From Vespula vulgaris (Eukaryota > Arthropoda > Insecta > Hymenoptera > Vespidae), in the NCBI RefSeq assembly GCF_905475345.1, contig NC_066598.1, positions 973,501 to 1,037,500 on the forward strand: 64,000 bases of DNA, written 5' to 3'. The notes below the pieces were generated by a model. That model was not told where the DNA came from, searched no databases, and was given only the letters and a program-made list of their open reading frames with translations. This document shows positions 27,757-41,200 of the stretch, piece after piece. A program made the translations under genes and the position numbers. Each line of letters starts with the position of its first letter. The first letter of the stretch is position 1.

Positions 27757-28180
27757 TGCTCATTGTGCGCTGCCCTACTCACCACTACAACCACCACCAT
27801 CACCAACACCCTCATCACACGACTCACCCTGCTCTCCCAAACTAACGTGGTCCTGGTAATTGCAAATCCCGTAGTAAAGACTAACGTCGTTTGCATGAGC
27901 GTAGCCCGAAGCCAGAAATCCCGTCGTTGGGTTCGATGAAATGCGTTATGGCTTCAGCGTTCTTCCCCCTTGCCTCTTGCACGCGTATATTTTACCTACC
28001 CGATCAACCCCACACCCCCTATCCCGACCCACTCCCCACCAATCCAAACCCCGTGTGATTTCCGAACACAAAAGCAAATTTTTACCCTCCTGCACGAGAT
28101 TAAGTTCGCTAGCGGCGTTTTTTGCTGACGCTAAACGTTTCAACGCGCGGCCCGAAGCTTCCACAATCGAATGACGAGAA

Positions 28181-28186
28181 AATAAA
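28181..28186 (+). terminator. Candidate polyadenylation signal of the collagen gene
   Basis: An AATAAA lies about 425 bases after the collagen stop codon. Another AATAAA-type hexamer near 29400 could give a longer 3' UTR. The choice between them is not decidable from sequence. Confidence 0.4.
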
Positions 28187-28834
28187 GATCCTGAAGGACC
28201 CTGTAATATCGAGATGGTACTTTAACCGTCAAGTAATCGACCCTGCACGTTAACCTGCCTCCTATCAGCTTGATTTTAATGGCTGTCGCTGGATTGTTCT
28301 TCGTGAAAAATGGGCACATCGTTGTCTATCTTTCGTTATTTGCCCGAGCAAATCCTGTATTTATCAACCTGAAGTACAGGATTTAAAAAGGAAATATCGC
28401 AACGTCGTAATCGAGGCTTGCTTCATAAATCATGCGAGATGAAGGATGATCGATCGCACGGTGAAATATAATTTGAATGTTCTCGCTTGCTTTCAGCCAA
28501 GAAGTAATATTCTGCGCGAATGGCTGGCGGAGGAGGAAGAGGAGGAGGAAGAAGGGCAGTGACACAGATGGTTCACTGAAAGTAGCGCATTTTCATCAAG
28601 GACCTTCCTATATCCGCGTCGCTAACGCACACGACTCACCAACGACTCACCGTATTTCGAATTCGATGCGATCGGTTTAGCGACATATCACGCCAAACTA
28701 ATCATCTTGCCACAGAGGAGTGTTGTAAATAAGTGTACTTACAGTGTCTAGCGTCCGCAGTGCGTGTACATAAATAATTAGTTTACTGCTACAATTAGGA
28801 TCCATGGTGATGACGATGATGGTTGCACGATCTC

Positions 28835-28864
28835 TCTCTCTCTTTATCGTTCTCTTCCTTCCCC

Positions 28865-28920
<56 letters not shown>

Positions 28921-28976
28921 CTTCTCTCTTCCCTCTTTCTCTCTTTCTCTCTCTCTTTCTCTCGCTTTCCATCCAC
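28835..28976 (+). repeat. (CT)n microsatellite
   Basis: CT tract 3' of the collagen stop codon, in the presumed 3' flank. Confidence 0.9.
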
Positions 28977-29974
28977 AAAGTCATCAGGCAATTCTCTAGA
29001 GGCTCGAACAACAATATCCAAATCCCTCCTACGACGACGAAGAATGACTTTGAGAGAGCGATCGTGATCCCGGTGTTAGCTTCTGTCTCCTGCTGAAGTG
29101 TATTGATCGATCGAATACGGTGATGCGGCGCATAGTGCAAGAGACTCACTTGTTTGTTTTTCTCTCGATGGACAAAAAGAGATAGCCAGGATTGATAATT
29201 ATTCTTGCTACGATCGTCGTATTTCGAGGGCTTCGCTATCCTACGTGTAATTTCTGTGTGTGTGTACGGTTGATATGCGAGACTTCCTTGTTCCCCGCAA
29301 ATCTCCAGGAAGGAACGTCTAGGATATAATTTACCTAGTTCATCGACGGCTACGCGGTACTTCCAAAGTCAATTTTGCTCGTAATAACTATTACGTTCAG
29401 AATAAAACTTGTCCTGCGTATCATAAGTGACATAATAACAAAATCCAATAAGCCATCACCCGCTATATTCGTTTCGGATTCTACGAAAGATTCCTCCAAT
29501 TCGCTGCGAGAGATCCAGATTTTTATACGATTCTATTCGAGTCGCGAGACCCGTGCGACTCTGCTTTCTCGTCGACTAGAGATATCGCTAGTTTTTAAAT
29601 GGAACGAGTAATGTGTACACATTGTCAATATTAGCGATTATAAAATAAATTTTAAGCGTATATCTCGGATATATTATGCCGTTTCTACGTCGGTACAGAT
29701 TTCACCGTGCTGTTGCGTGGTAGTCCGAATGTTAATTCCGTGTATTCGATGGACAGCTTGTGGACGAAGATAGGCGGATGAATTGGACTACGATTTTACC
29801 CGTCCGCTTCCAACGTCTCGATCTTCCTTGTTCGCACGAGCAAGCGAACCTAACGATATCGTACTCGCAATGAAGGGTGAAGATTTTCTTCGTTCCTTCG
29901 AGTATAGTTTTTGTTATTTCTCGCTATAAGTGTACGACAGTGTATTATAAACTTAGTTTTGTACCGATTAAATA

Positions 29975-29980
29975 TTTATT
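29975..29980 (-). terminator. Candidate polyadenylation signal of PTRHD1
   Basis: TTTATT on the + strand reads AATAAA on the - strand, about 24 bases downstream of the PTRHD1 stop codon. This implies a very short 3' UTR. Confidence 0.55.
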
Positions 29981-30003
29981 AATGGTTACAATGATTGTCA
30001 TTA

Positions 30004-30525
30004 TCAAAGCTTAAGCAATTTGTACTTTTTAAAATACGATTGCACTTCATTCTTAGGATAAGGTTTTGTTACCAGACAAGTTGGAATGTTTTCGGGCTGT
30101 TCTATCCACAACTTGTGATGGATGTCGTCCTCCTTCAGTTTGGAGCACAAAGTATGTAAACTGGCCTCGTCAGAAGCCTAACGGTTAGAGAATCTTTGTA
30201 AAAGTAACTGTATTTCTTTGATGATTTTATATGTACAGATTATAGTAAACAAGCACAATAATAATATATTTATGTTTTGCTTCAAGCAAGATAAACATGA
30301 TATCTCGAGAGATATATATATATATATATATACACTTACTTCAAGAACAACTTTATGCATTGAATCCAAATCTGCGAGGTAAGCTTGTGTATTGCTATCA
30401 TTGTAAAAAATATGAGTAACAGCTGTGCACGCGTGACAAGCTTGAGCTACTATAGCACCCATTGGCCATCCCATTGACTTGGAAAGATCTCCTCTTATAA
30501 CCACGTATTGAACTAGCGCAGACAT
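30004..30525 (-). CDS. PTRHD1: PTRHD1, putative peptidyl-tRNA hydrolase (PTH2-like family)
   Basis: There are two exons, 30340-30525 and 30004-30177, joined in phase 0 with donor GTAAGT and acceptor TTAG. They encode 119 residues, close to the core length of animal PTRHD1. Recognisable segments are the start SALVQYVVIRGDLS, the family motif GAIVAQACHACTA, the junction KVVLE-ASDE, and the C-terminal run WIEQPENIPTCLVTKPYPK. PTH2-type enzymes cleave peptidyl-tRNA ester bonds. The biochemical role of PTRHD1 itself is less certain, although human variants are linked to intellectual disability with parkinsonism. I start at the ATG at 30525 because upstream in-frame codons are not ATG and the next residues match the family start. 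The gene faces away from the zinc-finger gene at 31778, so they may share a promoter region. Confidence 0.93.
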
Positions 30526-30827
30526 TCTGAGAAAAAGAGCTTTCAATCATTTTCTATTCTGAGAAAAGAAAAGATAAGCATTAGATAAGTTCATTTTATT
30601 CGCTCAATACAATTGACATCATTTATATAAATACAATAAAATTTACTTCGTGTTACCAGGAGGTAATATGTTATTTATACGAATTATTGTTATCAAAGAG
30701 ATAATAGCGATAAGTAATATTTGCATACTGCATGATATTCCATATAATTAATTAGAACGAAATTGTTTTTTATCTACGAAAGTTACGAAAATACCTCATG
30801 GTATTATATATATATATATATGTATAC

Positions 30828-30868
<41 letters not shown>

Positions 30869-31777
30869 CATTTTATACCTGTTATTAATAAAATATTTAT
30901 ATCTGTCCACACATTAACTCCAATATTACAAACAATATGGGAAATTATAATTCAAAAACATTTATGATCTAAACGTGAGATCCACTGTGGATTGCTTTTC
31001 ACAATTTGATTGTAATGATCTCAATACACATAATCAAAACTTCATGCATGTACCAATCATTTCATATCCGATCCCTAATTTTTATTAAACGGGATTGAAC
31101 GACACATTCCTCGAATGTTACTTTATTTTTTATATTAAAATTGCAAGTATACAGCCGGTATAACACTCTATTCTTTAAAGATAGTTACAGGTAGCTCCAT
31201 AAAAAATAATTTGACAGATGTTATATGTTGAGTAACAGGACTACTCAACTCGTAGTTCCATGTTTATCTGATAGATGGCACTGATAAATTTAAGATGTTG
31301 CATTGCAATCAACTTAATAACATCGTCGCTAGATATCGCGTTTTTTCGAAAGAAGATAAAAACACCGAGTGAAAAGAATAAATATAAGTTCTAAAAAGAC
31401 GAATCATAATTTAGAATTCGTTCGATAAATATAATAAAATTAAAAGCTCGTATCATTTTGACCAGCAACGTGATTGGTAAACGACACAACTGTACGCATT
31501 AATCAACCAATCCGCATTAGCGCCAACGTCACGCAATAGAGAATAATCACCTAGCGGAAATAATTGGAATTAGTTTTCTGTTAAGTTTGCCATCGTAGAA
31601 AAGTTACTCGATGCTCATTTAAATGTCAAAAATTGATAGACTCTGAAAAGTAACACTAACGGTATTGTGTTTATATATTACTTATAATGAAATAATGTAC
31701 GAGTAATAATTATTTGAATCAATAACAACTCTATCGAATAACTATTCCGGTTGACATTACGAATTATATTCTTAACA
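30526..31777. promoter_or_regulatory. Divergent intergenic region between PTRHD1 and the ZAD zinc-finger gene
   Basis: About 1.25 kb of AT-rich DNA separates two genes transcribed away from each other, so promoters for both are expected here. It contains (AT)n runs at about 30806-30861. No coding exon is visible and no core promoter element is clear enough to name. Confidence 0.45.
30806..30861 (+). repeat. (AT)n microsatellite
   Basis: TA run with a short interruption, between the divergent PTRHD1 and ZAD genes. Confidence 0.88.
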
Positions 31778-33197
31778 ATGATGCTTCATAAAATGAGTTC
31801 CAAATTGTGTCGTTTATGCGGCAAAGAAAAACAACAAGGTACAGATGTATTTAAAGATAAAGTCAAAGGTGCTGTATTAATTTCGATTATTAATAAATAT
31901 TTCTCCAAAGAGGTAATTATTATATATAGATATTAATACATTGTCCATTTCATTCATTACTTAATTGTTAAATAATCTAGATTATCTATATATTATATCT
32001 ATTCAGGTTATAAATATATCGACTTCAGATGTGTTCTCAAAGTACGTTTGCATTGATTGCGAACAAAAAATTTGTATATTTGATGAATTTTGTTTAATGG
32101 TTGCCAATGTGCAAAAACAATTAGCTGCACCTTCTTTAGAAATTGACTTTGCCGAGGTATATATATATATAAATATATTTATTGTATATATCATACGTAT
32201 TCGTTATAAACAAACGCTGTTTACAGGATATGTTGTGCCATCTGAAAGAAAACGATAGCGTTGAGAAATCCTCAATGAATAAACAGGATACAAGAAAATC
32301 TATATGTCCTATATGTACGAAAAGTTTTAGATGTCAAGCACATTTAGAAAGACATAAACGTATACATACAGGACAGAGACCTTTTATTTGTACAGTATGT
32401 ATACTTTGTAATTTTTCATAGAACTTATTATGATAAAAATTATTATCGTATTCCTTTTGACGATCATTTTAAACATTTAACTATAGATTTGTAGAATGTC
32501 CTTCAATCAGCAAGAAATACTTATGAAACATATGGAAAGACACGAAGGGAAAAAACAATTTCAGTGTGCTAATTGTCATCAATCATTTCGCTACAAAGTT
32601 TCTTTAAATTCGCATATGATCAATTTTCATATGGATATGGATCAGTCTGTCATACACGGTCATGTAATGCCTATCGATAGTAATTCTTTTACATGTTCAG
32701 AATGTGGTAAACAATTTGTAACAAAGTACAAACTACAACGACATTCCAGATGTCATACCGGTGAAAGACCATATCATTGTACGTTTTGCACTAAAACATT
32801 TTCGCAAACAGGGAATCTAAAAGTACATCAAGTCAAATGTCATCAGATACCCGAGTCGTTAACAGAAATAAGAGGACAACCACAGAATAATACTCAAGTT
32901 ATGAATCGCGACATGTCAGCGCCCTTAAATAATTTTCATGCAGTATACATATCGGAAAGTGAAATACAAAAGACTATAAACGAAACAATTAATTCGACAG
33001 ATCCAAGTACATCCTATCTCAATAAAATGTATGAAAATCCTCTTTATATAGATGACGAAATAGAAACCATGCTGGATCATGATCTTGGACAATTGGAACA
33101 GAATAAATATACTACGAGTTCGCAAGATAAAGTATCTCTTTGTTTAAAACAACCAGAGACTCCTGAATTATTGCATAGTTTATTGTACGACGATTAA
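31778..33197 (+). CDS. ZAD domain C2H2 zinc-finger transcription factor
   Basis: The four exons are 31778-31912, 32007-32156, 32227-32394 and 32487-33197, all phase 0, giving 387 residues. The N-terminal ZAD (zinc-finger-associated domain) is shown by Cys11/Cys14 in LCRLCG and Cys60/Cys63 in YVCIDC, placed on separate exons. Five C2H2 fingers follow from about residue 122; they begin CPICTKSF, CTICRMSF, CANCHQSF, CSECGKQF and CTFCTKTF. The intron at 32395 splits the Cys pair of finger 2. TGQRPF and TGERPY linkers join only some fingers. The C-terminal 100 or so residues are polar to acidic, ending in a run of Leu, Glu and Asp. ZAD proteins are the largest insect zinc-finger family and bind DNA as ZAD-mediated dimers. 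No specific ortholog is recognisable. An alternative in-frame ATG is at 31793. Confidence 0.9.
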
Positions 33198-34579
33198 TAT
33201 GTAATGGCATTTAATATTATCCTAAAATCATCTCTATATCATTTCGAATGTAATGCAATAATATACGATATTAGGTACATATGAAGTAATGTACGACGTT
33301 ATAAATATATCTAGCAATGTACGATAGTTATTAAAAAAACGAAAATGTACACATACGATGTGTATCTTTCGAAGTATAATATGTAAACGATAGATCATAG
33401 AAAAAACTTGTTAACTTAGTTTTTGATGGAAGTATATGGGATAAGAGATGAGAGGGGGAAAGCAAGGCACGAGTACGATGAAAAGATTAGGATAGATAGT
33501 AAATCGCAATAGTTGCATAGAGGTGGAAGAGTTAGTGCAGGATAGAGCGTTATAGAGAATTGCATCAAACTAGTCTACGGACCGATGACTCAGATCAATC
33601 AAATTATAAAAAGAAACTGTTCTTGTCTTGTTATCTGTATCTATTATACATATGTTATTTTATTTACACTTGTTATGTATTATTGAATATTTATTTGTTA
33701 TTTTAAAATCTTGGACAATACTATTGGTATAAGAAGCGATCGACTGATTTAATAATTTTGTATGCTTCATAAAAATTGCGTCTTTAATAATAATACAATC
33801 GATATGTAGTAATCATCGTTAAAAAGAAATATAAAACTTGATTGAAAAAAACTCTTTCGTATAAAAAATCTTTACATGGCACAAAAGAATTGTTTAAAAA
33901 AGATTTGCGTTGCGGAAGTATGGAAACACCATTCGCTCATACGATTTATTTAGTTGCATCACAATTATATTAACAAATACATATTGATATCGTGTGTGAT
34001 GAATTTCTTATAGTTAAGAGAGGATTTCTTCCTGCAAGTTATCACAATTAAAATGATGTTCAGATCATAATTAAAAGTCAGTCGGGCAATATATAAATTG
34101 GATATACTATTAAATTATTCAAATAGTGAACTTACAAACTATACATTAATATATTAATCAAATGCATATATATATATATCGATACACCTATTCGTATTCT
34201 ATGTTTTTACAATCTCTTGATAAAACATAAAATTTAACAACAACGCTTTTTAAAAAGTAAAATGTAAGGCACAGCTCCTCGCGGAATTTTGCGCCCTTTT
34301 TAATTACATTTCATGAATACGGAGCTGAAATTTATTGTGATAAGAACACTGATTTTACAAGCGCGGCACGATACTTTTTTTCATCTTATAATCTACAAAG
34401 AAGATATTACAATCGTAAATGACATTATACTGACTAATTCACATATCGTGAATACGTTAGGAATTTTTTCACAAATCTACACTCTCTTTATTACTTCCAA
34501 CGTGGCTTCTTAATATATAACTTAACGTATTTATCAACATATAGAATAAAACGTCGGATCACTTTCTCACAAATACACA
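33198..34579. other. Convergent 3' flanks of the zinc-finger gene and AMBRA1
   Basis: This is AT-rich DNA between two stop codons that face each other. ATTAAA at 33330-33335 is a candidate polyadenylation signal for the + strand gene. TTTATT at 34487-34492 (AATAAA on the - strand) is a candidate for AMBRA1. No coding exon was recognised. Confidence 0.55.
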
Positions 34580-37500
34580 TCAATGGAGAATATTTAATTG
34601 GCCTGTATTCGTAGCATAAACCATCCCTTGACCAGGCTGCGGTGCCCATCTTATGCAATTTAAACTGACGTATCCAGTAGATCCTGGAATATATAGCAAT
34701 AATTTCCTAATAAGCACCATATTCCTTTTATTATCTTTAATATCTATATCAGTCCTCATGCTACGATGACGCCAATCTTGATCCTGTCTATCGATGTCGT
34801 CATTATTTTGTCTCGTGTTACCAAAGTTATCAATACCATGGATAAATTCGTCCGTCCTATACGAATCACTGGGTTCGTACGAGTTATAACATTCTGGATC
34901 AATTTGTTCTACTAAACATTGTTTTTCTTTAGTAGATTCTTTATCCGTGAGCTTGTAAAGCAATGCCATTAGAAATCCTCTTGCACGACTTCTTCGTGAT
35001 GCCAAACCCACTAGGAGATGTTGCCTTGTTGGTGACATCGATACAGAGACAACCGTCTGATCGATTTTCGTCGAATAAATTCTTTCTCCTAAAGTTTCCC
35101 ATTGTAAACTGTATATACCTGAAATATAACGTTCGCGAGAAGTGAAGAATAAAAAAAAAAAACATATGAGAAAAAATGAACAAAAAAAAAAGATAAAAAA
35201 CAACTACTACCCCGTCACTTACCTAACGTCGTCGTGACATTTATACGTCCCGATGGTAACAGGGTCGTTAATAATTTCCCATCGGACGAAATATCAATAC
35301 TTGCGTCATTATGAATCTTACATTCACGCACGACAATGTTTTTCTTGGCTGAAAATCCATGTTTTATTTATATCAAAAGTATAAAGACAAAATATTTTGG
35401 ATCGTAGAAAATATGATCTGTGATACTTACAGTCAGTTATGTCTGGAATTTCACCTGTTGAAAAATCCCATGCTTGAACCCGATAACTCTGAATTTCAAA
35501 GCCATTAACAGTCATACTAACTGGTATGTGATCTGAAAGAATTAATAACATAAATATATAAGGTATCTACGCGCAAGATAAAACGCTAGAATTTCTTTAT
35601 AACGTAGCAAGAGAATCGATGCGTTTCTTTGTAGGTATATTATAGATTTTTAAATATTTATAAAATTAGTATTGCGTATGATAGAGAGTTTATACCTCCT
35701 AGATCGATATCGTCGCTATCATCGTTTCCAGTATCTTGTCCTCCGCCACTTATTCCTCCTCCATCTCCATCTCCGTCTCCGTCTCCACTTCCACCTCCGC
35801 CACCACCTCCACCACCGCCTCCACCTCCACCTCCACCTCCACCTCCACCTCCACCTCCACCTCCACCTCCACCACCACTACCACCACCACCACCACCACT
35901 ACCTCCTCCTCCTCCTCCGCCACTTCCACTTGCACTTCCACTTCCACCTCCACTTCCTCCTCCTCCAGTACTATTGGTAATATTTCGAACTGCTGAATTG
36001 CTATTCCCAAATTCGGAATAACGTACAAAGCGATTACGCCACATTGCTTGTGCAAAAACTATTGGACTTAATATCTGATGTATCCCTAGATTCTGCTGAA
36101 AATGTAAATTGCAATATCACTTATTTTCGCCCAATTATAAGGTCTCGTTGCAAAAAGACTTTTTCTACGAATTATCGATTAAAACGTACCCTGTATCTAT
36201 TATTATTTTGATGTATCGAGCTTGGTCCAGGTTGATGATGATAATAATTATAATTATTATAATTATTATTATTGTTATTATTAACATTAACATTATTATT
36301 ATTATTATTATTGTTGTTGTTGTTGTTGTTATTGTTATTATTAATATTATTGTTATTGTTATTACCATTTCTTTCAACGTCATTAGGAAAATTATCAATA
36401 AAATATGGCGAAGGAATATGAGGTGGAGCATTAAGTCTCCTTCTTTGATTTCCTGGCAAATTATGCAATTCGTTCAATGGAATTCCGTTTACTCGTATAA
36501 CAGGAATATTTAATTCTTGTCTACGAGATACTCCGTTTCTATAAGATATTCTACGTCTGAAACGTTCCCTTTGAAGTGTAGGGTATCTTCTAACATATCC
36601 TCGAATAGGCGTAGACGCTCTTCTTATTATCGGCGCTGATAAAGTAGACCCTTGGAAATTTAATGGTCTTCTCGTACTTTGTTCGCTTGGAATAAAGTTA
36701 CCCCAATTAGAAGAGTTTGGTCTTGGAATTCTTTGTTCAGTTTCTTGCGAATGCTGATTGAGTCCAGACGATATGTTTTGCCAATTGTTTCTAAATCCTC
36801 TTCTGTTAATTGCTGCACTAAGCTCATGAAAACGTAACTCACGAGAACCATTATTTCTGTAGATAATGTTACTACCTAGAGGTTGCACATTATTTTGTCT
36901 TCTACTATCCGTCGAGCTATCGGTATTAACAGAACTATTACTTTGAATCCTTTCAACGATATTCTGTACCTCAGCGGACAAAGCATGCTCCGATAAATTA
37001 TGACCGGTGCTTGTACCCGCTTGCTGAAACTCATGATTTTGTGCAGTGAGAGTAGCGTTATCCGTACTTATGGAATTATTCACGTGTGAAGTCAGATGAT
37101 TCAAATTTTGACGTTCCTCCGTATTATTGCCTTCTGATTCAGCATCAAGTTGTTGCGGATGAAAGAACAATCTTTTTAATCGTTCTGCCATATTGTGATA
37201 GTTTCTATTAGCGTGTACCGAGAAAAGATCCTCCGTATTTGTCTGATTCATCTCAAGGGATGTTCCAGGATTTTCTGTATCAAGATTTCTTTCAAAAATT
37301 TCAGTGTCGTCGTTATTTTCTGATAACGCTTGCACGTTGCTGCTTGGATTGTATTCTTCCGTTTGTAAACTATTGTCTAAACTATTACTTCGAGGTATTT
37401 CTGTCCTATTATTACTTTGAGATGAAAGATCGGTACTATATGGCCCATATTGACTAGACTCCAATTCTCGTCTCGTAGTTACCAATTGAGCTAATAACAA

Positions 37501-38187
37501 ATCCGTTAATTCTAATGCTAAGTGCAGTAAAACATACATTTCTATAAAAAAGAATTATGATTACAATTATATCATTGGGAATTTATAAACCAATAAACCT
37601 TTCAAACTTACTATAGATTTGTTCATAAAGCATATTACTTTGCGATCCATTCTCAGGTCTGTTAGTTTCAAAGAATTGCGTTAAACCTTCAACCATCAAA
37701 CTAAGAACTTGCCTGGAATAAATAGAAAAAACTTATATAAAGATAATATACATTTGAGTAAAAATATACAAACATTGACTATATAAATCTTACCTAGCTC
37801 GAAGACGAGTAGCTTCTCGAATCTGTTCAATTTCTTGATTTTCACTATCCGTGATATTGTCTATTTGACTATCACTATCAAAACCCCTAGCAACGTTATT
37901 ATTTTGAGCGAGAGCTCTTTGCTGACGAACTAAGAACTCCAATCGAAGTATCATTACTTGTAAAAATTCTGAAGTACTTTGCACTTGATTTCTTTCATTA
38001 CTATTTTCATTGGACGTACTATCGCATACGTTCGGTGGATTTCTACGTAAATGCCATGGCCTTCTTACACTTTCACAAAAACGAGAAGTGTCGCTACTCG
38101 ATTGTGATCTAGAGCCTCTTTTAGCTCCCAGTGGCAATAATCTTGGATTTCTTAAAATAAAATTAAAAAGGGGGATATAGATATGCG

Positions 38188-38218
<31 letters not shown>

Positions 38219-41200
38219 TAGGAAATTACTAAAACGTTATGTAACGGACCATGCACCTACCTTAAGTACATTCGGCGGCCATATTTACAAATTCTTTGGT
38301 ACATGTACTGTCTGTTTTGTAAATTGATATTATTTGACGACGATTCGGGTTGTATTCTTGGATTAAAATTTTCAGGAATATTTGATGAATCTTCTGTATT
38401 GGTATTAACGTATTCGTTATTATTAGTATTATCATTAAGATGTTTATTGAGATGCGTATTTACATCCTCGGAAGAATACTCTACATTTTCACTCGTCTGC
38501 CCTGTTTCATTAACAGAACTTGGATTATTTACTTCGTTATTAACTAAATGCGAAACGCTAGGCGATTGCGAAGTTGTAGTGGTGATTGCAGAAATTGTTG
38601 GTAAGTTTGACGTGATTCCAATATTAGAAACAAGACTTGATATACTTGGTAATTGTATATTTTCATCGTTGGTTGTTAAATTCGAATAAGTATGATCATT
38701 TATCGCATTATTCGTGTACTGCGAATTATCAGGAAGATTACAATTCTGACATTGCGAGTAAAGACTGTCCAATATATTCGATAAATTATGCGGTTGCATA
38801 TCTCTTAATTCAGATTCACTTGGTAATAAATTCGAAAGGCTTATGTTCGTCGAATTTTCTGTCCCATCGTTATTGCTATTGTGACTTTGTGGTTCGCTGC
38901 TCATAAATTTGGATGATTTCGTTATCCCTGTAGATGTTGAAGGTTGATTTTGATCGCACACTTTCGTATCAGCAGTCTCGTTATTCTCTCTCTTATAACT
39001 TTCTAAAAGAATCTTTTTAAAGTTTCTAGTAGGTTCACTTTGAGAATCTGTCGACATTGAAGAGGAATTCTGACCAGACGTCGAAGGTTTAGCATTTGTA
39101 CTTGTATTCGATTGTTCTGCTGTTTCTTGATTATTGTTTTGTCTCTCAACTCGTACGGTTACATGTAGCGAACGTATTTGATGTTGCAAGTCTTCCCACA
39201 TCCTACGAACTTGCTGCAGTTGAACAATTTCTAATCTGGCTCTGTAAGGAATATAAGAAGAATTAATTTATCTAACATATATCTACGTGAATCAGACCTT
39301 TTATCAAAGTGATATAGAAATATTTCTGCAGGGAAACTTTTAACATACCTACACAAACGTTGCATATTATCTATATGTCGTCCAAGGAGGCGTATTCTCA
39401 GTCGAATTTCTAAAGGATGAAGACCGACATCTCGATTCAGGGACAATCTCCATCTTCTGAATCCTTCTCCAGTTATATCTCTGCTGATATTCAATTCGCT
39501 CATATTACTATCTACAGATCGTTCGAAAGTAGAGTTATTGTTTCTTAATTGATTTTCAACTTGACTATCTTGTCCTTGTTGTTGTTGCTGTTGCTGTTGC
39601 TGTTGTTGTTGTTGTTGTTGTTGTTGATTTTCCGTTGAACTTTCCCCTTCTACTCTTTCCTTCTTTGGAGGAATATGTGTTTCTTGCGTGTTGTTCTCAT
39701 TGCTTGAATTTTCTCTTTTCGCCGACGTACTACTACTTGCATTCGCAGGAGGATTTATTGGCCGATGATGAAGCGAACTACTGGAAGAATGAACTTCTGG
39801 CACTGCGCTTTGTTCTAGTCTCCTAAATTGACTTTCTTGCAAACTTCTGAACGGAAATAACGGTGGCTGTTCGTAGCTTAGAGAATTCGCAGGCATAGGG
39901 GCAATTTGATTTCTATTGCAGAACCTATTCTGAGCTCTTTGAATCATCTCATCGTTCGTGAGTCTCGTATGCGTTGGATCATTGAGCGACGATGTACGAT
40001 TATTATCATAATTTCTGTTGGAGGAGTCTAATTGAATCCAACGACTGGTCCATCTTCGTGAATTAGAAGCATTACTTGTACTGGCTTCGTCAAGGTTGGA
40101 ATCTGAATTACTATTTTCTTCCAGGAGCCAATATCCATTCTCTGATTGTTCTCCACTATTTTCGTCATCCAAAGTTTCACTGTGTAAATTTTCTGTATTA
40201 TACCCATGCTCTGTGCATAAATGTCTTATAATTACATCGAATACTCTCCTTAATGAAGGGGAATTTCTGCATAATGAACAATGTGGTTTAAACAAGTAAA
40301 AGAAAGCAAAAAGCTTGAACGTATATTAAATATATTGGTTAAACGCTACTTCATTATAGAGTAGGACTAAAAGATACCTTTGTCGATCTCTTAGGTCGGA
40401 TGATACCTCTGGTGCATTGGGAACAGTTCTTGTCACTCTTGTAGTTCTCAGATCAGATGCGTTACCGTTTCGTGTTCTTCTTGCATAATTATAATTATTC
40501 ACCATTCTGTATCCATAAAGAGGCGCATCCCATAAATGATGATAGCGAGGTACTGCTTCAGCATCTTGAAAACCTTCCAATGGATTTCTAAATTTTTATA
40601 TATAAACATTTTTATATATTTCATGTGTTACAAATTTACAACATAATAATAAAGATAGACGAGGGCAATTTAAAAAATTCGCAGCTTCTTTTTTTTTACA
40701 TTTCATTCTTAAAGTGGAACATATTATTTAAAGGAAGAAAAAAAAAGACAGAGAGAGAGAGAGAGAAAAAAAAAAGAAAAAAAGGAAAAAAAGCGAATTT
40801 TTCAAGTTGCCCTAGTATGTATAATATACCTTAATAGAGTTCTGTACGGCTGCTCTACAGAAGGACGATCCCTCCGTGATCGAATTGGTGATATATTTGC
40901 GATACCTGTGATTAATTTTCTTCCGAGATTATCGAATGCTACATACCTAAAATATATTTTTAAAACACATTGAATACATTATATCCATTGAAAAAGCTAA
41001 AGAAATTTGTTAAGATATTAGTAAGTAATTTCAGTTACCTCACTTTTTCTTTATCCGATCGCGTTGAAGCTACTGCAAAAGGTTCCGATTGACTCCAATC
41101 CCAAAAATGAATTTCATTATAAGTTGCTATTACAAGCAACTGTTCAGATGGATGAAATGCAAGAGATGCAATGACTGTACGACTTTTAGCATTCCATACT

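Larger units (their letters stand above)
27757..30003. other. Convergent 3' flank between the collagen gene and PTRHD1
   Basis: I see no convincing coding exon here. The segment holds the presumed collagen 3' UTR, a C-rich short-repeat patch after the stop, a (CT)n tract at about 28835-28975, and AT-rich DNA toward PTRHD1. The small open frames are repeat-driven or lack splice context. Confidence 0.6.

Noticed and set aside
35672..36055. His- and Val/Glu-rich frames opposite or beside the AMBRA1 poly-Gly exon
   Set aside because: They are shadows of the same repeat in other frames; the AMBRA1 frame is fixed by flanking conserved exons.
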